A DNA stretch of 64,000 bases, from the NCBI GenBank assembly GCA_041394985.1, contig JAWLBI010000001.1:1426001-1490000 (forward strand), written 5' to 3'. A model generated the notes under the pieces. That model worked only from the letters and a program-made list of their open reading frames with translations, did no database searches and was not told the origin of the DNA. The first letter of the stretch is position 1. Each line of letters begins with the position of its first letter. This document shows positions 35,011 to 43,848 of this stretch, piece by piece. Position numbers and translations under genes: made by a program. Origin of the DNA: JAGLON01 sp041394985. GTDB lineage: Bacteria; Zixibacteria; MSB-5A5; GN15; JAAZOE01.

Positions 35011-37521
35011 ATGACCGGTAAACGTCTGCTATTATTGCTCTTCTTTCTGATCGTTTTCGCGGCGGGAGAGGGCCATTGCTGGAAATGGTTCTCGGCCGAG
35101 GTACCCGATTCCGGTTTGAAAGGGAATTCATTTATCGATATCGTCTATAATGACGGCGTTATCTGGATGGCGACAGGCAAGGGATTGAGCTATACTACCG
35201 ACTTCGGCGAGACCTGGTACACGCACAATATCGGTACGGGGATGGCGTCGGATGAACCGTCGGCCGTATTCGGCCGCCCGGGACAAATCTGGGCCGCCTG
35301 TTCCTATTCCGTTCTGTATGGAGGCGTCAGTTATCCGTTCGGCGCGGGGATCAACTTTTCGACCGACAATGGGTTGAACTGGACGCTCTATGAACCTGAT
35401 GAAGCATCGGCATATGCCAAACTGGTGTATGATTTGACCGGGTATGGTATCAGTACCTATGCCGCCTGTTTTTATGGCGGCTTTATCGTATCGCACAACA
35501 ACGGCGCTACCTGGTCACACGTGTATTATTCGCCGGCCGACTCGAGCGATTATGTCGCCGATAACTGGGCCGATCTCGAATCGGGGCGCTATTATGCCTG
35601 CGCCGTCGATTCACTTCATGCGGACTCGCTGTTCCTCTATGGCGGAACGGCTCGAGGCATAAACAAATTTATCTTCGTTCCCCGGCGTGTAAAGATGGGC
35701 GGCAACAATGTCAGCTCGATAGCGGGGAGTGAAGAATATTATTATATCGGCCATGAAAACGGGATTTCTCAGGCCGATACGGCTATGGGTAAATTCTATA
35801 CCTGCAGCTATAATCACGGCCTGCCTATCAACGGATATGCCCGCAAACTTGTTTATTTCGGCGGTCGCATACTGGCCGGGATGGCGGATAAGAGTAACGA
35901 TAACGGCCGCGGTATCTATGTACTGGAAGATGCGAATCAGCAGTGGACGGGGCTCGACTCGGTTCTGACCGGTGAGGCGCTTTCAATCTGGACGCATCTC
36001 ATGACCGAGCCGTTCGAAGGCGCCGATGGCGGCGTCTATGATTTCAAGGCGTTGAATGATTCCGTATTGTTCGTCGCCGCGGGTGACAGCGGTATCTATA
36101 TGACGCTCGATTCAGGGCAAACCTGGGAGCGTTTCTATACCGATTCCTCCGATATGGCGCAGACGACATTGACGAATCAGATATTATCCGTCGATGCCAC
36201 GTCTGATACGCTGTACCTTGGAACCAAAGGCGGATTGATCAAGGCATCGTATGTGCCGCCGTTTACGATTGATTCGACGATTTACCTGCAGTTCGCCGAG
36301 GATGATTCCACCGGGTCGATGGTGACCTGCGTGCGCCATCACGAAGGTGACACCGTCTTTACGTGGGTGGCGGTAGCACCGCATCCCGATTCGGGCGGTA
36401 TAGGAAACTATTCGACGATACAAATCATCGATGCCGATACGAATCTTATTTGGGCAGTATATAGTATCACGCCGCAGACGATTACCAATGACATCATCAT
36501 TACCGATTCGGCTACGACATTTGCGACGTCCACCGGGCTTCGCGGCAACTATAATCTGAACCAGCCGATCGTCACGAACTTCGTCTATTCTCCCAAGGAC
36601 GATACGACCGGATTGACGATTGTCAATTCAGAGTTTCAATCGCTCGCCCTGGTCGACGGTCACTTGTTTGCCGGTTCCAACGGCGGGTGGGGGCGTCGCC
36701 GCACCGATAGCGACTGGTCTATCGTACGCGCCAATACCAATTCGCTGACTCATGACCTGGCGGTGGCGAAAACAGCGGTCTCATCCGGATTGCCGGGAAA
36801 CTGGGTTACCGCGATTGCCGTGCAGGATCGTGCCGCTGATACCCTGTTGTGGGCGGCATGCCGTGCGGTTTCCGATACGGTCACGCAGTACACCGGTGTC
36901 GGATACAGTTCCGACTTCGGCGATTCATGGACAGTGGCGCTTCAGAATGAATTCGTCTGGAACTTTGCATTCGATAACGACGGCGGAATTTATGCCGCCG
37001 CATCCGGCGGTCTGTTCTACAGCACGGGCGATCCCGATGTCTGGCAGCGGGCTGAAATCATCGATTTCGTGACGAAGGATACGATTTGGGAAGAGACCGA
37101 GGTCTATTCGGTCGAAGTCGTCGATTCGATCCTCTGGGTGGGGACGTCATTCGGTCTTGCATATCGGCCGTTGAATGATGTCGATGGCTGGACGATTTCG
37201 CGCGTCTTCAAACCGACCGAATCGGATGAAGATGTATTCGCGGCTCCGGTGCCATTCTCGCCGCTGTTGACCGATGGGCGCTTGACGATTCATTATCCCG
37301 TTGTCGAGAGCGCGGAAATCACGATAACCATTTATGATTTTGCGATGAATCTTGTTGCGACAGTCGCCGAAAACAGATCTCGCCCGGCCGGGGAGGATTA
37401 CTTCGAAACCTGGGACGGATATAACGAAGACGGTGATATGGTCGCAACCGGCGTTTATTACTTCAAGGTCAGCTATTCCACCGGTGAGGAACACTGGGGG
37501 AAACTGGCTATTATACCGTAA
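35011..37521 (+). CDS. Secreted beta-propeller (BNR/sortilin-like) protein with FlgD-like C-terminus
   Basis: An 836-residue exported protein. Signal peptide MTGKRLLLLLFFLIVFAAGEGHC; then many propeller blades with Asp-box-like motifs (TDFGETWYT, TDNGLNWT, NNGATWSH, DSGQTWERF, DFGDSWTV); then a FlgD-like Ig module at the end (SAEITITIYDFAMNLVATV...ATGVYYFKVSYSTGEE), which in these bacteria often marks export to the surface by a type IX-like route. No catalytic residues are evident. It is followed 12 bp later by a PorV/PorQ-family gene and then a second one, so export or anchoring through those barrels is an attractive inference. Confidence 0.85.
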   Translation: MTGKRLLLLLFFLIVFAAGEGHCWKWFSAEVPDSGLKGNSFIDIVYNDGVIWMATGKGLSYTTDFGETWYTHNIGTGMASDEPSAVFGRPGQIWAACSYSVLYGGVSYPFGAGINFSTDNGLNWTLYEPDEASAYAKLVYDLTGYGISTYAACFYGGFIVSHNNGATWSHVYYSPADSSDYVADNWADLESGRYYACAVDSLHADSLFLYGGTARGINKFIFVPRRVKMGGNNVSSIAGSEEYYYIGHENGISQADTAMGKFYTCSYNHGLPINGYARKLVYFGGRILAGMADKSNDNGRGIYVLEDANQQWTGLDSVLTGEALSIWTHLMTEPFEGADGGVYDFKALNDSVLFVAAGDSGIYMTLDSGQTWERFYTDSSDMAQTTLTNQILSVDATSDTLYLGTKGGLIKASYVPPFTIDSTIYLQFAEDDSTGSMVTCVRHHEGDTVFTWVAVAPHPDSGGIGNYSTIQIIDADTNLIWAVYSITPQTITNDIIITDSATTFATSTGLRGNYNLNQPIVTNFVYSPKDDTTGLTIVNSEFQSLALVDGHLFAGSNGGWGRRRTDSDWSIVRANTNSLTHDLAVAKTAVSSGLPGNWVTAIAVQDRAADTLLWAACRAVSDTVTQYTGVGYSSDFGDSWTVALQNEFVWNFAFDNDGGIYAAASGGLFYSTGDPDVWQRAEIIDFVTKDTIWEETEVYSVEVVDSILWVGTSFGLAYRPLNDVDGWTISRVFKPTESDEDVFAAPVPFSPLLTDGRLTIHYPVVESAEITITIYDFAMNLVATVAENRSRPAGEDYFETWDGYNEDGDMVATGVYYFKVSYSTGEEHWGKLAIIP

Positions 37522-37533
37522 TCGGAGGCGAAC

Positions 37534-38502
37534 ATGGTAAAGACATTGGCATATACGATTATTGCTCTCTTGCTCTTCGCGTCGATGATTGCGGCGGAAG
37601 AGGGTTCCGGCGGTCAGCCGGGAGCATTCCGGGATTTGAAACTGGGCGGTCGCGCCTCGGCGATGGGCGGTGCATATACGGCCCTGGCCGAAGGGGGGAT
37701 GGGTTTTCTGTACAATTCGGCCGGACCGGCGCAATCCCGCAAGAACACATTTGCATTTACGTATCGGGCGATGCACCTCGACCGGCGTCTCGGTTTCGCC
37801 TCGTATACTCTGCCGGCCAAGGAGCAGGCTTCGCTGAGTCTCTTCTGGCTCTATGCGGGTACGAAGAGCCTGAAAGCCAGGGATGCGCAGGGCTATGAGA
37901 CCGGTGACGAGATTAGTTGGAACGAAAACATGCTCGGGGTCAATTTCTCCAAGCAGTTCGGGAAAATGTATGTCATCGGCGCCAAGATATTCTATGCCCA
38001 GAATAATATCGCCAGTATCAATGCGTACACCGCAGGCGTCGACTTCGGCGCTCTCGGGAAATTCGATATGCGCAGGACGCCGCTCGAATCGGTATTCCCG
38101 CTGCTGCGCGTCGGCCTGTCGGCCGAAAATATCGGGGCGAATTATCGCTGGACAACGACGAATTACTGGAATACGGCGGGACAGGATCAGGGGTCGACAT
38201 TCGAGGAAACTTTTCCAGTTAATTTCCGCTTAGGACTTGCTCTGGAACAGCCCAATTCGTATGTTCTGGCGGCTGATTTCGAGGTTGATACCAAGTCGGA
38301 TTTTCGGACCAATTTAGGAGGAGAGTACAGTATAAATCGTGCGCTATCGCTGCGAGCGGGACTCGATGATGCCCATCCGACCTTCGGACTGGGGTTATTT
38401 AAAATCATGCGGGCGTTCGCAATGAAGGTCGATGTTTCGTATTTACTGGATAAGGTCGGTGAAGGAGACGATGTGCTCGTGTCCTTCGATCTTGTCTTCT
38501 AA
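37534..38502 (+). CDS. PorV/PorQ-family (UPF0164) outer-membrane protein
   Basis: A 322-residue beta-barrel with signal peptide (AYTIIALLLFASMIAA). The family start AFRDLKLGGRASAMGGAYTALAEGGMGFLYNSAGPA is clear and the chain ends in an aromatic (VSFDLVF), as outer-membrane barrels do. GGAGG lies before the ATG. Second gene of the propeller operon. Relatives bind type IX substrate tails or transport hydrophobic compounds. Confidence 0.85.
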   Translation: MVKTLAYTIIALLLFASMIAAEEGSGGQPGAFRDLKLGGRASAMGGAYTALAEGGMGFLYNSAGPAQSRKNTFAFTYRAMHLDRRLGFASYTLPAKEQASLSLFWLYAGTKSLKARDAQGYETGDEISWNENMLGVNFSKQFGKMYVIGAKIFYAQNNIASINAYTAGVDFGALGKFDMRRTPLESVFPLLRVGLSAENIGANYRWTTTNYWNTAGQDQGSTFEETFPVNFRLGLALEQPNSYVLAADFEVDTKSDFRTNLGGEYSINRALSLRAGLDDAHPTFGLGLFKIMRAFAMKVDVSYLLDKVGEGDDVLVSFDLVF

Positions 38503-38520
38503 ACAAAGGTGTGCTCTGTT

Positions 38521-39417
38521 ATGAAACAAACCATTCGATATACTCTGTCTCTGACGATTGGAATCCTTGTGCTGCTTTGTCTGCCGCTTGCGGCATCGGA
38601 AACGGGCATGATTCATTTATTGAATCTGACCGGCGCCCGGCAGGTGGCGATGGGCGAAGTCGCGAATCTGCACGATCCTGATCCGTTTAATCTCGAGTAC
38701 AATCCCGCAACGATAACGGGGTTGGAACATGGCCGCGCCGGATTTTCCCATAATGAGTTCTTCCTGAACTGGAGTACCAATTCGCTGGCGATCATTTTCC
38801 CGGCGGCCGGGTATGATTTCGGCGTGCATTTGCGGGTATCCTCGATCGGTGATATCGAGGCGCGCGATGAGACGCCGACGACCGATCCGCTGTATTTGTT
38901 CGATGCCACCGATTTCTCCGGCAAGGCTTTCATCGCGAAGGCGGTGACGCCTCGGCTGCACATCGGCGCTTCGGCCGGTCTGCTCCTGGAGAAAATCGAT
39001 GTCCATCGTGCCACGGCATTGGCGCTCGGATTGGGAGCCGTGTACAAACTGGACAATGGCCTGGCCTTTCACGGATCAATGGCCAATATCGGTGGTGACT
39101 TCAGTTATATCAGCCAGAAACAAAGCACCCCGAAAATCTTTCGCGCGGGTGCAGGGTATCATCGAAAAGATCTCACGCTGTCGGCCGATTATGTTAATAT
39201 CAAATCGGGCGACGGACACATCCACGTCGGTGGTGAATATTTCATCGACGAAATGCTCTTCGTTCGCGCCGGATATCAGACCGGGTATGACACCCGCGAT
39301 ATTTCCGCCGGCGCAGGTTTCGTATATAACAATCTCAGAATAGACTATGCGTTCGTACCGTATAAAAACGATCTCGGTACGACGCATCGTTTTGCCTTAA
39401 CTATAGCTCTCAGGTAA
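38521..39417 (+). CDS. PorV/PorQ-family outer-membrane protein, second paralogue
   Basis: About 298 residues from ATG 38521, chosen over GTG 38509 because it places the signal peptide (TLSLTIGILVLLCLPLAASE) normally. The family signature LLNLTGARQVAMGEVANLHDPDPFNLEYNPATI is closer to PorQ than to PorV, and the chain is beta-rich throughout, ending HRFALTIALR. It begins 18 bp after the preceding barrel gene. Two different UPF0164 proteins after one secreted propeller suggest a dedicated secretion or attachment unit. Confidence 0.83.
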   Translation: MKQTIRYTLSLTIGILVLLCLPLAASETGMIHLLNLTGARQVAMGEVANLHDPDPFNLEYNPATITGLEHGRAGFSHNEFFLNWSTNSLAIIFPAAGYDFGVHLRVSSIGDIEARDETPTTDPLYLFDATDFSGKAFIAKAVTPRLHIGASAGLLLEKIDVHRATALALGLGAVYKLDNGLAFHGSMANIGGDFSYISQKQSTPKIFRAGAGYHRKDLTLSADYVNIKSGDGHIHVGGEYFIDEMLFVRAGYQTGYDTRDISAGAGFVYNNLRIDYAFVPYKNDLGTTHRFALTIALR

Positions 39418-39428
39418 GGAGAATACAC

Positions 39429-40547
39429 ATGCCGAAGTACAAAATCGCATGGCTGCCGGGCGACGGCGTTGGCGTCGAAGTGATGGAAGCCACCAAGATT
39501 GTGCTCGACAAAATGCAGTTCGATGCGGAATACATTCACGGCGATATCGGATGGGAATTCTGGAAAACGGAAGCCAATCCGCTGCCCGACCGCACATGCA
39601 AATTATTGAATAGTGTCGATGCGGCGCTGTTTGGCGCGATTACCTCGCTCCCGAAAGAGGAGTGCGAGGCGGCGCTGATTCCCGAACTGAAGGGGAAAGG
39701 ACTCGTCTATGCGTCCCCCATCGTTCGACTGCGCCAGGAATTCAATTTACGCACCAACTTGCGCCCGTGCAAAGCCTATCCCGGCAACCCGCTGAACTAT
39801 AAAGACGGTATCGATATCGTTGTCTTCCGTGAGAACACCGAAGACTTGTATTCGGGCGTCGAATTTCATCCCTTCCCGGATGAAGTCCGCGAAGTCGTCA
39901 AGAAGTACAATAAGAAGATGGGGCGCTTCGACAAGCACCCGGCTAATGAAGTTGCCGTGTCGCTTCGCATCAACACGAAGACCGGCTGCCGCAACATCAT
40001 CACCGATGCTTTCGAATTTGCCAAGAAATTCGGTCGCAAATCCGTGACCGTCGTCGAAAAACCGAATGTCATTCGCGAAACCTCCGGTCTCATGATCCGG
40101 ACGGCTCGCGAAGTCGCCAAGAATTACCCCGGCATCGAACTGTGGGAAACCAACATCGATGCCATGTGCATGTGGCTGATCAAGAATCCGCTGGATTATT
40201 CCGTTCTCGTAACGTCGAATATGTTCGGCGACATCGTCTCCGATCTCTGCGCACAGCTGGTCGGCGGACTCGGTTTCGCATCTTCGGGCAATATCGGCGA
40301 CAAACTGGCCGTGTTCGAACCGAGCCATGGTTCGGCTCCGAAATATGCCGGTCTGTACAAGGTAAACCCGATGGCGATGATGCTCTCGGCCAAGCTGATG
40401 CTCGACTGGCTCGGCGAGACCGAAATGGGTACGCGCCTCGAGAATGCCGTCGCTGCGGTCGTTAAAGAAGGTAAGGTTCGCACGTATGACATGGGCGGTT
40501 CCAACACGTCATTGGAAGTCGCTGCTGCCGTCGCGGCCAAAGTCTGA
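39429..40547 (+). CDS. Isocitrate/isopropylmalate dehydrogenase family protein, probably NAD-isocitrate dehydrogenase
   Basis: A 372-residue beta-decarboxylating dehydrogenase. Visible are the nucleotide-side LPGDGVGVEVMEA, the substrate segment RENTEDLYSGVE (isocitrate-type rather than the LeuB pattern), LRTNLRPCKAYPG, the catalytic Lys/Tyr region VEKPNVIRETSG, and the metal-binding NMFGDIVSDLCAQLVGGLG with GSAPKYAG. I favour isocitrate dehydrogenase of the TCA cycle; homoisocitrate or isopropylmalate activity is not excluded, but no leucine genes are near. GGAG precedes the ATG 11 bp after the PorQ-like gene, so it may share that transcript. Confidence 0.88.
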   Translation: MPKYKIAWLPGDGVGVEVMEATKIVLDKMQFDAEYIHGDIGWEFWKTEANPLPDRTCKLLNSVDAALFGAITSLPKEECEAALIPELKGKGLVYASPIVRLRQEFNLRTNLRPCKAYPGNPLNYKDGIDIVVFRENTEDLYSGVEFHPFPDEVREVVKKYNKKMGRFDKHPANEVAVSLRINTKTGCRNIITDAFEFAKKFGRKSVTVVEKPNVIRETSGLMIRTAREVAKNYPGIELWETNIDAMCMWLIKNPLDYSVLVTSNMFGDIVSDLCAQLVGGLGFASSGNIGDKLAVFEPSHGSAPKYAGLYKVNPMAMMLSAKLMLDWLGETEMGTRLENAVAAVVKEGKVRTYDMGGSNTSLEVAAAVAAKV

Positions 40548-40576
40548 TAGACAATCCGAGATTATCCTATAGAGTA

Positions 40577-40609
40577 AGGCAGGTCTCCCCGAGGGACCTG
40601 CCTTTTTTT
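40577..40609 (+). terminator. Terminator after the dehydrogenase gene, REP-like stem
   Basis: AGGCAGGTC (40577-40585) pairs with GACCTGCCT (40594-40602), followed by seven T. The stem is a near match to the RAYT-flanking hairpin (GTAA instead of GTAG foot), so a mobile hairpin may have become a terminator. Confidence 0.85.
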
Positions 40610-40716
40610 CTATATTGTTTTGTGCCCGGTCCGCCTCGGCGGATCCACATCTGCCGGGAATAACTCCAAATTATTTCTCGTGGCTAGCTGCCGTCCCCAT
40701 CGACCGGCTCATATAT

Positions 40717-40808
40717 GTTGGTGCACGGGGACGTACACCAACCACGAAATCTCTTGTGCGGGAACCCACCCTCGCCCGAAGACGGGCATCGGATGGGCCA
40801 CCCGGTCA
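40717..40808 (+). repeat. Dispersed repeat, ACCCACC/GATGGGCCACC family
   Basis: Begins with the inverted repeat GTTGGTG...CACCAAC and continues through GGGAACCCACC, CGCCCGAAGACGGGC and ATCGGATGGGCCACC. Related copies at about 46071, 46846, 47679, 52873, 62660 and 63004. Confidence 0.75.
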
Positions 40809-40899
40809 CTTTTTTATTATTGTTGCCGGATAGTGCTTGTCATTTTCCGGACATTAATATATTATTTATCTAATACAACACTATTTCCCGGGGGAGGGT

Positions 40900-42261
40900 A
40901 TGAGGTATTTCAGCCTCGTTGTTTTGATTTCCGCTATCGTTTTTATTATTATCGGTTGCGGGAAGGCGCCGGTCACTGAATCCGGCGGCGATATCTTTGC
41001 CATCGTGACAATCAATCCTGTCGATGGATCGGATGAAGTACCGATCGGGTCTCCGATCAGGGTTACATTCTCGAATACAATCGATTCAAGCTCCGCGGTT
41101 AAGTCCGTTTTTGAATTCAAGCTGGAGTCCAATTCCAGAATCGTTCATGTCGCCGGAGAGGTCATCGTCTCAGATAACGAGTTGATCTTTATTCCGCAGG
41201 ATAATTTCCTCATTCATGAACAGTATTCCGTCACGCTGTCGTCCCGATTAAAAAGCGTCGCGGGGCAGTTTTTAGAAATCGAATACACATGGCGTTTTTC
41301 GACCGGCGACGGCACCGGGTATTACTGGGGGGAGAAGGATATCACATCGCCGCTATTCGTTCATGTTATGGAATGGGGAAACGGCAAGTTTATGGCTTTT
41401 GGCGGTGATGCGATCGATTATGTTTTTGCAACGTCTCCGGATGGATTTACCTGGCAACCGTCGTATAATATGTCTTCGATAGTCCACTGCATGACATTCT
41501 GGCAATCCAAGTATATTATTGGGTGTTTCGAACCAACTACTATATTGTACTCGGATGATGGTCTGGTGTGGAATGCCGGCCAGACCGATGGCTTTTATCC
41601 AATTATGATACGCGCGATGGCATCGAATGATGATATATTGGTCGCGATCGGGTATCAGGCATATGTCGATTCGAGCGGCATATATTATTTGGCCATGAAA
41701 TCGTCGGATGGCGTCAATTGGACCGAGGCCGCAATCGATTTCCCTGCCGATACTTCGACAATTGGTGATATCTGTTGGACCGGCAGCGAATTTGTCATTG
41801 TAATGTCTTCATCCGGGTTTGACTCAAATACGTATTTTATAACATCTTCGAATGGCACTGACTGGTCTACAAGCACCGTACCATCGGACGAAGATTGCTG
41901 CTATCCCGTCTCCGCAATCGCGAGTTCCGGCGATATGACGGTCGCCGTGGGCAGTAATAGATTTTATTACTCCGACGACAATATCCATTGGTCTTACACG
42001 GATATTGATATGAGCTCTGAGACTTATCTTGAAATGAGAGATGTCATCTGGGACGGTTCCAAATTCATTGCCGTCGGAAGAAAAAGTGTAAATTATATAT
42101 ATGGCGGGGCGGTTGTGTATACATCGGTTGACGGCAAATACTGGCGGGAGAGTTTCCTGGTGCCGTCCAATGACACATTCAGTTCCATTGCCTGGTCCGG
42201 CAGTAGATTGATATTGGGTACCAGCGCCTTCGACGGCAAAATATTCTATTCGCCGTATTGA
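40900..42261 (+). CDS. Lipoprotein with Big_5 (SbsA Ig-like) domain and propeller-like region, copy 1
   Basis: A 453-residue lipoprotein: signal VVLISAIVFIIIGC with the lipidated cysteine at about residue 20. Residues 35-140 are an SbsA-type Ig domain (VTINPVDGSDEVPIGSPIRVTFSNTID ... YSVTLSSRLKSVAGQFLEIEYTWRFST). The rest has regularly spaced SxDGxxW segments (SPDGFTWQP, SDDGLVWNA, SSDGVNWTEA, SSNGTDWST, SVDGKYWRE), a BNR-like beta-propeller. No catalytic residues seen. A tandem paralogue follows. Confidence 0.82.
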   Translation: MRYFSLVVLISAIVFIIIGCGKAPVTESGGDIFAIVTINPVDGSDEVPIGSPIRVTFSNTIDSSSAVKSVFEFKLESNSRIVHVAGEVIVSDNELIFIPQDNFLIHEQYSVTLSSRLKSVAGQFLEIEYTWRFSTGDGTGYYWGEKDITSPLFVHVMEWGNGKFMAFGGDAIDYVFATSPDGFTWQPSYNMSSIVHCMTFWQSKYIIGCFEPTTILYSDDGLVWNAGQTDGFYPIMIRAMASNDDILVAIGYQAYVDSSGIYYLAMKSSDGVNWTEAAIDFPADTSTIGDICWTGSEFVIVMSSSGFDSNTYFITSSNGTDWSTSTVPSDEDCCYPVSAIASSGDMTVAVGSNRFYYSDDNIHWSYTDIDMSSETYLEMRDVIWDGSKFIAVGRKSVNYIYGGAVVYTSVDGKYWRESFLVPSNDTFSSIAWSGSRLILGTSAFDGKIFYSPY

Positions 42262-42414
42262 ATTAGGAAAATGCGGGACTCCGCCCTTGTCTCTTAGGCG
42301 GGACATCGGATGGGCCCCTGATTTTTTTTCCATTATCCATTGAATACGATTGCGAATTATTGCGTCCTTATTATATTAAGACAACGGCAGGGGTGGTCAA
42401 TTCCGGGAGGGGAA

Positions 42415-43740
42415 ATGTTTGCCTGGCGAATTATTCTTGTACTAATCACGATTTCAGTGTTAATCATTTCATGCGGTAAGGATAAACCGAATGAGACGGT
42501 CAGCGTTCCATTTATGGTGACCAAGGTGTATCCGAGCGCCTCGGACGGCCCTGTTCCTATAGATTCGCGAATTGAAATTCACTTTTCGAAATCCATCGAT
42601 ACGAGTTCATTCAATGGCTTTGCCCTTGAATTCGATACGGATATTCCCGGCACATTCGTCTTTGCCGACTCAATCGTATACTATGAGCCGGATTCATTGT
42701 TGGCCATAAACTCAAATTATACTGTAAACTTGGCATCATGGGTGAAGGACAGAGAAGGGACAAAATTGGATTCAAACCTGGTGTGGACCTTCACTACGAA
42801 TCAAGGTGCCGGTTATTATTGGCATGTGAGTCAAAATACATGCACATCTTATTATGCAGATTTATGCTGGGGTAACAATCAGTTCAGCATAGTGGGGGGG
42901 AATTGGTATCCGAGTAGGACCGGTTTCCACATGTCCTCAGTTGACGGCAAATTATGGACGACGTTACTCGATACGACGATTCTGTTTTGCAGCGGAGCGT
43001 ACTGGAATGATATCCTGTTCATGGGCGGCTTTTCGGATACTATATACTATTCTTTGACAGGATCTTCATTGTATCCGATTCATTATAATACAGGGTTTTT
43101 TTCGGACCTAATTAGGTCTTTTTATAGCAATGACAGTCTGCTCGTTTTGGTTGAAAACTCAATAGTCAATGATATCTATACCTCGGAAGTATGGAAATCA
43201 TTTGGCGGAGATTCCTGGGAGGGGGGCTATAAATTCCACTATACATTGACTGATATAACCTGGAATGGTAATACATTTATTGTTATTGGTTACCCTGATC
43301 TGGTATTAACTTCTTCAGACGGTCTTGAAAGTTGGACGGAACAGAGAATATCAAGTGGCACTACGGCCATCCTGAGTTCTATCGTCAGTTCAGATGATTT
43401 AACAATCGCGGTATCCGAAAATACCAGCAGTATATTTGCTACTCAGAATGGACAGACCTGGAATGAAATAGATTTGGCATCTCAAATTGATTCGACATTG
43501 ACACTCAACGATATTATTTGGACGGGACATGAATATCTCGCCGTTGGTCGTGTTGAAGATTATTCACCAATTAAAGGAACCGGAATTGTCATTTCCTCAA
43601 AGGATGGGGCGCATTGGATAAAGAGATTCGAATACACTGACTCAAGCAATGATTTTTTATTTCGCAAAATCGCATATTCGGGTCATAGTTTCGTCATTTT
43701 ATCGAATAATACACCCGGTAGAATATTTTATTCGCCGTAA
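42415..43740 (+). CDS. Lipoprotein with Big_5 domain and propeller-like region, copy 2
   Basis: About 441 residues from ATG 42415 behind GGGAGGGG; a frame extension to 42340 lacks a ribosome site and would precede the lipoprotein signal (ILVLITISVLIISC). The architecture is the same as the upstream gene: Big_5 module (VTKVYPSASDGPVPIDSRIEIHFSKSID...), then propeller motifs (SVDGKLWTT, SSDGLESWTE, TQNGQTWNE, SKDGAHWIK), ending in the same GRIFYSP as copy 1's GKIFYSPY. The two are diverged paralogues, so duplication is old. This copy is more AT-rich. Confidence 0.82.
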   Translation: MFAWRIILVLITISVLIISCGKDKPNETVSVPFMVTKVYPSASDGPVPIDSRIEIHFSKSIDTSSFNGFALEFDTDIPGTFVFADSIVYYEPDSLLAINSNYTVNLASWVKDREGTKLDSNLVWTFTTNQGAGYYWHVSQNTCTSYYADLCWGNNQFSIVGGNWYPSRTGFHMSSVDGKLWTTLLDTTILFCSGAYWNDILFMGGFSDTIYYSLTGSSLYPIHYNTGFFSDLIRSFYSNDSLLVLVENSIVNDIYTSEVWKSFGGDSWEGGYKFHYTLTDITWNGNTFIVIGYPDLVLTSSDGLESWTEQRISSGTTAILSSIVSSDDLTIAVSENTSSIFATQNGQTWNEIDLASQIDSTLTLNDIIWTGHEYLAVGRVEDYSPIKGTGIVISSKDGAHWIKRFEYTDSSNDFLFRKIAYSGHSFVILSNNTPGRIFYSP

Positions 43741-43848
43741 TTGTGATAAACTAAGGCCGCAATTCTTTTTGTTGCCACCTGGTCGTTTTTCTCTCTTCTT
43801 GAGTATAAGGCTTCATCGGTCGTTTTATCCGGCAAGGGAGATAAACCT

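Larger units (their letters stand above)
40548..40899. other. Gene-free interval with terminator and dispersed repeat
   Basis: Contains the terminator at 40577 and a copy of the ACCCACC/GATGGGCCACC repeat family (40717-40808). No gene seen. Confidence 0.6.

Noticed and set aside
42277..42330. Terminator between the two Big_5 lipoprotein genes
   Set aside because: CCGCCC/GGCGGG can pair, but the T run comes about 25 bp later and the segment belongs to the GATGGGCCACC repeat family; not convincing as a terminator.
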